From Oceanospirillaceae bacterium (GTDB lineage Bacteria; Pseudomonadota; Gammaproteobacteria; Pseudomonadales; Oceanobacteraceae), in the NCBI GenBank assembly GCA_002723385.1, contig PBNY01000035.1, positions 1-64,000 on the forward strand: 64,000 bases of DNA, written 5' to 3'. Numbering within the stretch: the first letter of the stretch is position 1; every line of letters begins with the position of its first letter. The position numbers and the translations under genes are program-made. Of the stretch, positions 60,154-64,000 are shown piece by piece. The notes beneath the pieces are model-generated. The model did not search any database. It was given only the letters and a program-made list of their open reading frames with translations, and was not told the origin of the DNA.

Positions 60154-60567
60154 ATGGATCAGTTGTTCGAATTTATTGGCAATCACTGGTGGCTAGTGGG
60201 TATCTGGGGCGCGTTTCTGGCCGCTCTGATGTGGGATAACAACCAGCGTGCCGGTCAGAGTGTCTCAACCGCTCAGGCTACTGCCATGATTAACCGCGAA
60301 AATGCGCTGGTTCTGGATATCCGTGACAAGAAGGAATATTCGGAAGGCCACGTAGCGAATTCCCTGAATATTCCCTACGCCAATCTGGCGAAGCGCATGA
60401 ACGAGCTTGATATCCACAAACATCGCCCCATTATCCTCGTATGCAAGACAGGAACGACTGTCAGCGTGGCAGGCAAGATGCTCCGTGAAAAAGGCTACAA
60501 CGCCTTGCGTCTGAATGGCGGCATGATGGAGTGGAATTCACAGAACCTGCCCGTTGTTCGCAAGTAA
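60154..60567 (+). CDS. yibN: membrane-anchored rhodanese-like protein
   Basis: A 137-residue protein with an N-terminal membrane helix (WWLVGIWGAFLAALMW) and a rhodanese domain: AMINRENALVLDIRDKKEYSEGHVANSLNIPYANL and the active-site loop LVCKTGTTVSVAGK with a Cys positioned to carry persulfide sulfur. Homologues (YibN) precede secB in many gammaproteobacteria, as here; the usual grxC between them is absent. Confidence 0.9.
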   Translation: MDQLFEFIGNHWWLVGIWGAFLAALMWDNNQRAGQSVSTAQATAMINRENALVLDIRDKKEYSEGHVANSLNIPYANLAKRMNELDIHKHRPIILVCKTGTTVSVAGKMLREKGYNALRLNGGMMEWNSQNLPVVRK

Positions 60568-60606
60568 CATTAATTCAGCTCGACAATAAACTGTAAGGAA
60601 CCTCCC

Positions 60607-61092
60607 ATGGCCGAGAACGAAACTCCACAACCACAGTTCGCTCTGCAGCGTGTTTACGTCAAGGATGCTTCTATCGAAGTGCCTAACGCGCCAATGATCT
60701 TCACTCAAGAGTGGAAGCCAGAAATCAAGCTGGATCTGAATACCGGTGCCCGTCGTCTGGACGAGAAACACTTCGAAGTATTCGTCAAGACCACGGTAAC
60801 GGCTTCTCTGGGTGACGATACTGCGTTCCTGGTTGAAGTGATGCAGTGCGGCCTGTTCCTGGCGGAAAACATTCCGGATGAGCAGCTGAAGCCAATGATG
60901 GGCGCCATGTGCCCGAACATCCTGTTCCCATACCTGCGTGAGTCTGTCGACAACCTGGTTGTTAAGGGTGGTTTCCCGGCTCTGATGCTGGCTCCTATCA
61001 ACTTCGACGCTCTGTACCAGCAGCGCCTGCAAGAAGAAGCCAAGCAAGCTGCCGAACAGTCAGAATCCAGCGAAGGCGAAAGCACTCACTGA
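60607..61092 (+). CDS. secB: SecB protein-export chaperone
   Basis: A 161-residue SecB: FALQRVYVKDASIEVPNAP, WKPEIKLDLNT, LDEKHFEVFVKTTVT, VEVMQCGLFLAENIPDEQL, MCPNILFPYLRESVDNLVVKGGFPALMLAPINFDALY. It holds precursors unfolded and passes them to SecA. The acidic C-terminal tail (EQSESSEGESTH) is slightly longer than average. GTAAGGAACC precedes the ATG. Confidence 0.95.
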   Translation: MAENETPQPQFALQRVYVKDASIEVPNAPMIFTQEWKPEIKLDLNTGARRLDEKHFEVFVKTTVTASLGDDTAFLVEVMQCGLFLAENIPDEQLKPMMGAMCPNILFPYLRESVDNLVVKGGFPALMLAPINFDALYQQRLQEEAKQAAEQSESSEGESTH

Positions 61093-61110
61093 TCGCTGAA
61101 TTGCCGCAAG

Positions 61111-61147
61111 AAAATCCTCCGCTGGCTTTGCCATCGGGGGATTTTTT
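61111..61147 (+). terminator. terminator after secB
   Basis: AAATCCTCCG (61112-61121) pairs with CGGGGGATTT (61135-61144) as a 10-base stem with one G-U pair, followed by TTTGTTTTT. It is a clear intrinsic terminator 20 bases past the stop. Confidence 0.85.
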
Positions 61148-61370
61148 GTTTTTCCCCTTTCTGAAAGAAAGCTACCTTTCGAGCCATGCTTCAGGCCATG
61201 GCGGTCATCGCGACAGCGTTGTTACTCAAATTACGATTTCTATCGCCCGTTAGCTTCACACTGAACTTTCTTCTGGTCTAGGCTTTCCAAATGCAGAGCG
61301 GTTCACAAGACCGGCTCGCACCACAATCTGATGTTGTTTCCACAGTAAAACGCGTACGGAGGATCCCGTC

Positions 61371-62411
61371 ATGTTTGCACCTATGGAACGCACCGGCCTT
61401 CAGGATCTGCACTTCTGGCACGATCCCGAGACTGGCTTGCAGGCAATTATTGCCATTCACGATACCTTTCGTGGCCCCGCCATCGGCGGCTGCCGTTTTA
61501 TTTCCTACTCCTCATTTGATGACGCCGTGCAAGACGCCACACGACTGGCGCAAGGCATGAGCTACAAGGCTGCATTGGCCGGGTTGCCTCATGGCGGCGG
61601 CAAGTCGGTGATTATCAGGCCGGATGATCTGACCGACAGAGCCGCATTGATGCGCGCATTTGGACGCTTTGTTGAATCCCTGGGCGGGCGTTATATCACG
61701 GCCATGGACAGTGGTACCCAGGTGACCGATATGGATCAGATCGCCAGGGAAACGTCTTATGTCACTTGCACCAGCACGATGGGCGATCCGTCCCCCTCGA
61801 CCGCCAAAGGTGTGTTGGCAGGCATCCGGGCCAGTATCGGGTTTCTCGACAAACGCCAGGATCTGGACGGCGTTCATGTCGCGATTCAGGGGCTGGGCCA
61901 TGTCGGTTATGCGCTGGCGCGGCTGTTACACGATTCCGGTGTTCATCTCACGGTGGCCGACATCAATACCCAGCGTGCACTGGATGCCTGCGCCGAGTTC
62001 GGAGCAACCGTGGTTGAATCTGATGAAATCTATGCCGTAGAAGCCGATGTGTTTGCACCTTGTGGCCTGGGTGGCGTGCTGAATGAGACCACGATTCCCA
62101 AGCTGAAATGCCGTTGCGTCGCCGGTTCGGCCAACAATCAGCTGGCGGATGACAACAGCGGCATGCAGCTGCACCAGCGCGGCATTCTGTATGCACCGGA
62201 TTATCTGATTAATTCGGGCGGACTGATGTTTGTGGCCCTGCGTCACGGCAGACATTCCGAACGCATGATCGACGCCAAAATCGCTTCCATCCGACATTCA
62301 CTGCTGGAGTTGTATCGCCACGCCGACAAAGTCGATATGCCCACCCATTTGATAGCTGATCAGCGCGCCGAAGCCATTCTGCGCCAGGCAGCGCATCGTG
62401 ATGCCGCATAG
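61371..62411 (+). CDS. leucine/valine dehydrogenase
   Basis: A 346-residue Glu/Leu/Phe/Val dehydrogenase of the leucine dehydrogenase type: GPAIGGCRFISYSS, AQGMSYKAALAGLPHGGGKSVII with the catalytic Lys, SGTQVTDMDQIA, TAKGVLAGIRASIG, the Rossmann loop IQGLGHVGYALARLL, and FAPCGLGGVLNETTI with AGSANNQL. It oxidatively deaminates branched-chain amino acids to 2-oxoacids with NAD. GGAGG precedes the ATG. The following genes encode E1 of a 2-oxoacid dehydrogenase, so the operon takes branched-chain amino acids to acyl-CoA. Confidence 0.9.
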   Translation: MFAPMERTGLQDLHFWHDPETGLQAIIAIHDTFRGPAIGGCRFISYSSFDDAVQDATRLAQGMSYKAALAGLPHGGGKSVIIRPDDLTDRAALMRAFGRFVESLGGRYITAMDSGTQVTDMDQIARETSYVTCTSTMGDPSPSTAKGVLAGIRASIGFLDKRQDLDGVHVAIQGLGHVGYALARLLHDSGVHLTVADINTQRALDACAEFGATVVESDEIYAVEADVFAPCGLGGVLNETTIPKLKCRCVAGSANNQLADDNSGMQLHQRGILYAPDYLINSGGLMFVALRHGRHSERMIDAKIASIRHSLLELYRHADKVDMPTHLIADQRAEAILRQAAHRDAA

Positions 62412-62420
62412 GAGGTGACT

Positions 62421-63509
62421 ATGGATACTGTCTTTCACGGCGAAATCCATCTTCGCCGCTATTTGTCTGATCAGGGTAAACCGGAGCAGGTGTTGCCGGA
62501 CTGGACTCACTCACCCGAGCGACTGGTTCGTTACTACCGGAACATGGTGCTGGTACGCCAACTGGATTACAAAATCATTGCGCTGCAGCGTACCGGGCAG
62601 ATCGGTACCTATGCCTCTTTGCTCGGTTCTGAAGCCATTGATACCGTCGTCGGAGACCTGATGGCTGCTGACGATGTGCTGGTGCCTTACTACCGTAATC
62701 ACGCCTTGCAGATGCTGCGTGGTCTGCCGATAGAAGATGTGCTGTGTTACTGGGGCGGTGATGAACGGGGCAGCGCCGCTGCGGCGCTGGGTGACGACTT
62801 CCCCAATGCGGTTCCGATTGCCACCCAGTCACTGCATGCCGCAGGCGTGGCCTCGGCGTTCAAGGTGCGGGGTGAAAAACGCGTCGCAGTGACCTTGTGT
62901 GGCGATGGAGCCACGTCCAAGGGTGACTTTCTCGAGGCACTGAACGTGGCTGGAGCCTGGCAGCTCCCGGTGGTGTTTGTGGTCAATAACAACCAATGGG
63001 CCATTTCTGTTCCGCGCAGTATTCAATGTGGCGCCCAGACCCTGGCGCAGAAAGCCTTTGGTGCCGGGATTCGCGGCGAACAGGTCGATGGCAATGATGT
63101 GATTGCCCTGCACGAGGCCGTCAGCGAAGCGCTGAAACATGCCCGCGAAGGCAAGGGCGCAACCCTGATAGAAGCTGTCAGCTATCGACTGTCCGATCAC
63201 ACCACCGCTGATGATGCCACTCGCTATCGTGCCAGTGAGGAACTGAAAGCGGCCTGGGAGCGTGAACCCGTCAAGCGGCTACAAACCTTCCTGCATGAAC
63301 AGGGCTGGTGGGATGAGCGTCAGGAACAGGCCTGGATTGAAGAAGTCGGGCAGATGATTCAGACCAGTGTCGACGCCTATCTGGCCAGGCCGCAACAGCC
63401 GATCGAACACCTGATCGATTATCTGTACGCCGAACTGCCCAACGCTTTGGAGGAACAGCGTGAGCGCCTGATTCGAAACGCCCAACCGGGAGGAAGTCGT
63501 CATGAGTAA
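62421..63509 (+). CDS. 2-oxoacid dehydrogenase E1 component, alpha subunit
   Basis: A 362-residue thiamine-diphosphate enzyme subunit (PdhA/BkdA1 type). It has LVRYYRNMVLVRQLDYKIIALQRTGQ, LVPYYRNHALQMLRG, the ThDP-binding CGDGATSKGDFLEALNVAGAW with VVNNNQWAISVP, and the phosphorylation-loop-like SYRLSDHTTADDATRYR. With the adjacent leucine dehydrogenase gene, a branched-chain 2-oxoacid substrate is likely. The ATG at 62421 is 5 bases after AGGAGG; a GTG at 62415 overlaps that site and is unlikely. It overlaps the beta-subunit gene by 8 bases. Confidence 0.9.
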   Translation: MDTVFHGEIHLRRYLSDQGKPEQVLPDWTHSPERLVRYYRNMVLVRQLDYKIIALQRTGQIGTYASLLGSEAIDTVVGDLMAADDVLVPYYRNHALQMLRGLPIEDVLCYWGGDERGSAAAALGDDFPNAVPIATQSLHAAGVASAFKVRGEKRVAVTLCGDGATSKGDFLEALNVAGAWQLPVVFVVNNNQWAISVPRSIQCGAQTLAQKAFGAGIRGEQVDGNDVIALHEAVSEALKHAREGKGATLIEAVSYRLSDHTTADDATRYRASEELKAAWEREPVKRLQTFLHEQGWWDERQEQAWIEEVGQMIQTSVDAYLARPQQPIEHLIDYLYAELPNALEEQRERLIRNAQPGGSRHE

Positions 63510-64000
63510 CGCAATCACAATGGTGGAAGCGGTTAACCTGGCCCTGCACTCGGAAATGCGCCGTGACCAATCGGTGATGGTGCTGGGAGAAGATGTGGGG
63601 GTGAACGGCGGCGTGTTTCGTGCCACGGTCGGACTGCGCGATGAATTCGGTATGAAGCGGGTGATGGATACACCGCTGGCCGAAACCATGATCGCAGGGC
63701 TGTCCGTAGGGATGGCGACCCAGGGCTTGAAACCGGTGGCCGAGATCCAGTTTATGGGCTTTATCTTCCCGACCATGGAGCACCTGATCGGGCACGCGGC
63801 GCGGATGCGTCACCGTACCCGAGGACGGCTGAGTTGTCCGCTGGTGGTGCGGGTACCCTACGGTGGTGGGATCCACGCACCGGAACATCATTCCGAAAGC
63901 ACCGAAGCCTTGTTTGCGCACATTCCCGGTTTGCGAGTGGTGATCCCGTCGTCTCCGGCACGAGCTTATGGGCTGTTGCTGGCGGCGATTCGCAACCCCG
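63502..64000 (+). CDS. 2-oxoacid dehydrogenase E1 component, beta subunit (cut by window end)
   Basis: The first 166 codons of an E1 beta subunit: AITMVEAVNLALHSEMRRD, VLGEDVGVNGGVFRAT, DTPLAETMIAGLSVGMATQG, EIQFMGFIFPTMEHL, RVPYGGGIHAPEHHSES and VIPSSPARAYGLL. It pairs with the alpha subunit to decarboxylate a 2-oxoacid. GGGAGG lies 10 bases before the ATG. The frame is open to the end of the window. Confidence 0.9.
   Translation, partial: MSNAITMVEAVNLALHSEMRRDQSVMVLGEDVGVNGGVFRATVGLRDEFGMKRVMDTPLAETMIAGLSVGMATQGLKPVAEIQFMGFIFPTMEHLIGHAARMRHRTRGRLSCPLVVRVPYGGGIHAPEHHSESTEALFAHIPGLRVVIPSSPARAYGLLLAAIRNP

Overview
The window looks like chromosome of a marine-type gammaproteobacterium, most likely an Oceanospirillales relative. 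The basis is the gene order gpmI-envC-ctp-yibQ facing yibN-secB, Zur-type boxes, a sigma-54 amtB promoter, DcaP-type porin and TRAP transport genes, and many 'C-G-S/D-rich' lipoproteins. The genus is not resolved. Base composition is moderate-GC throughout, except for clearly AT-richer DNA at about 3.4-3.6 kb and 43.3-53.7 kb.

Layout. (1) 0-3.6 kb is accessory: a 3' fragment of a tRNA-Pro(GGG) gene (an attachment-site scar), a HigB/HigA-type toxin-antitoxin pair, a Mu-like com-mom DNA-modification cassette whose mom gene is cut by an intact IS3-family element, and an orphan coding remnant. (2) 3.6-8.5 kb encodes three lipoproteins: a sulfatase-modifying-factor-like protein, a large possible MACPF-like protein and a discoidin-like (F5/8C) protein. 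(3) 8.5-12 kb is a LysR-controlled quinone/catechol detoxification cluster (DoxX, glutathionyl-hydroquinone reductase, LigB dioxygenase). (4) 12-13.6 kb holds LysE, VanZ-like and DUF3127 genes, the last with an SSB-like tail. (5) 13.6-17.3 kb is a zinc-acquisition unit: tandem Zur boxes, a His/Glu-rich lipoprotein, an internal terminator and a ZnuD-like TonB receptor. (6) 17.4-21.3 kb has HipB/HipA, malate dehydrogenase and Ogt. (7) 21.6-23.8 kb has amtB behind a sigma-54 promoter and an unrecognised partner gene. (8) 23.8-43 kb reads as a carbon-scavenging region: a TRAP transporter, a CrbS/CrbR-like symporter-kinase and response regulator, a DcaP porin, a secreted PHB depolymerase and a 3-hydroxybutyrate-oligomer hydrolase. 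A recurring CCTAC-N4-GTAGG-like motif links the promoters of the kinase/TRAP, regulator, porin and oligomer-hydrolase genes. A REP-like inverted pair enclosing five 46-bp tandem repeats, an alpha/beta hydrolase, a frameshifted PotD-like gene, a second LysR gene, an FMN reductase and an orphan ABC-type binding protein also lie here.

(9) 43.2-53.7 kb is a group-2-type (ABC-dependent) capsule locus: kpsM, kpsT, kpsE and kpsD homologues, two glycosyltransferase-like genes, an acetyltransferase, a patch of broken insertion sequences, and kpsC on the opposite strand. (10) 53.8-54.9 kb is an rmlB gene whose 3' end overlaps the 3' end of the opposing yibQ-like gene. (11) 54.6-61.1 kb is core: yibQ-like, carboxy-terminal protease, envC, gpmI, rhodanese and secB. 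(12) 61.4-64 kb begins a branched-chain amino/keto acid operon: leucine dehydrogenase and the E1 alpha and E1 beta (cut by the window end) of a 2-oxoacid dehydrogenase.

The most interesting signals are the putative regulon for extracellular polyhydroxybutyrate use around the CrbSR-like system, the REP-pair/tandem-repeat structure with compensatory stem changes, the terminator next to the zinc receptor start codon, the SSB-like acidic tail on DUF3127, a basic P-x-x-F-F-x-D-S motif shared by two capsule proteins, and the broken com-mom island at a tRNA scar.
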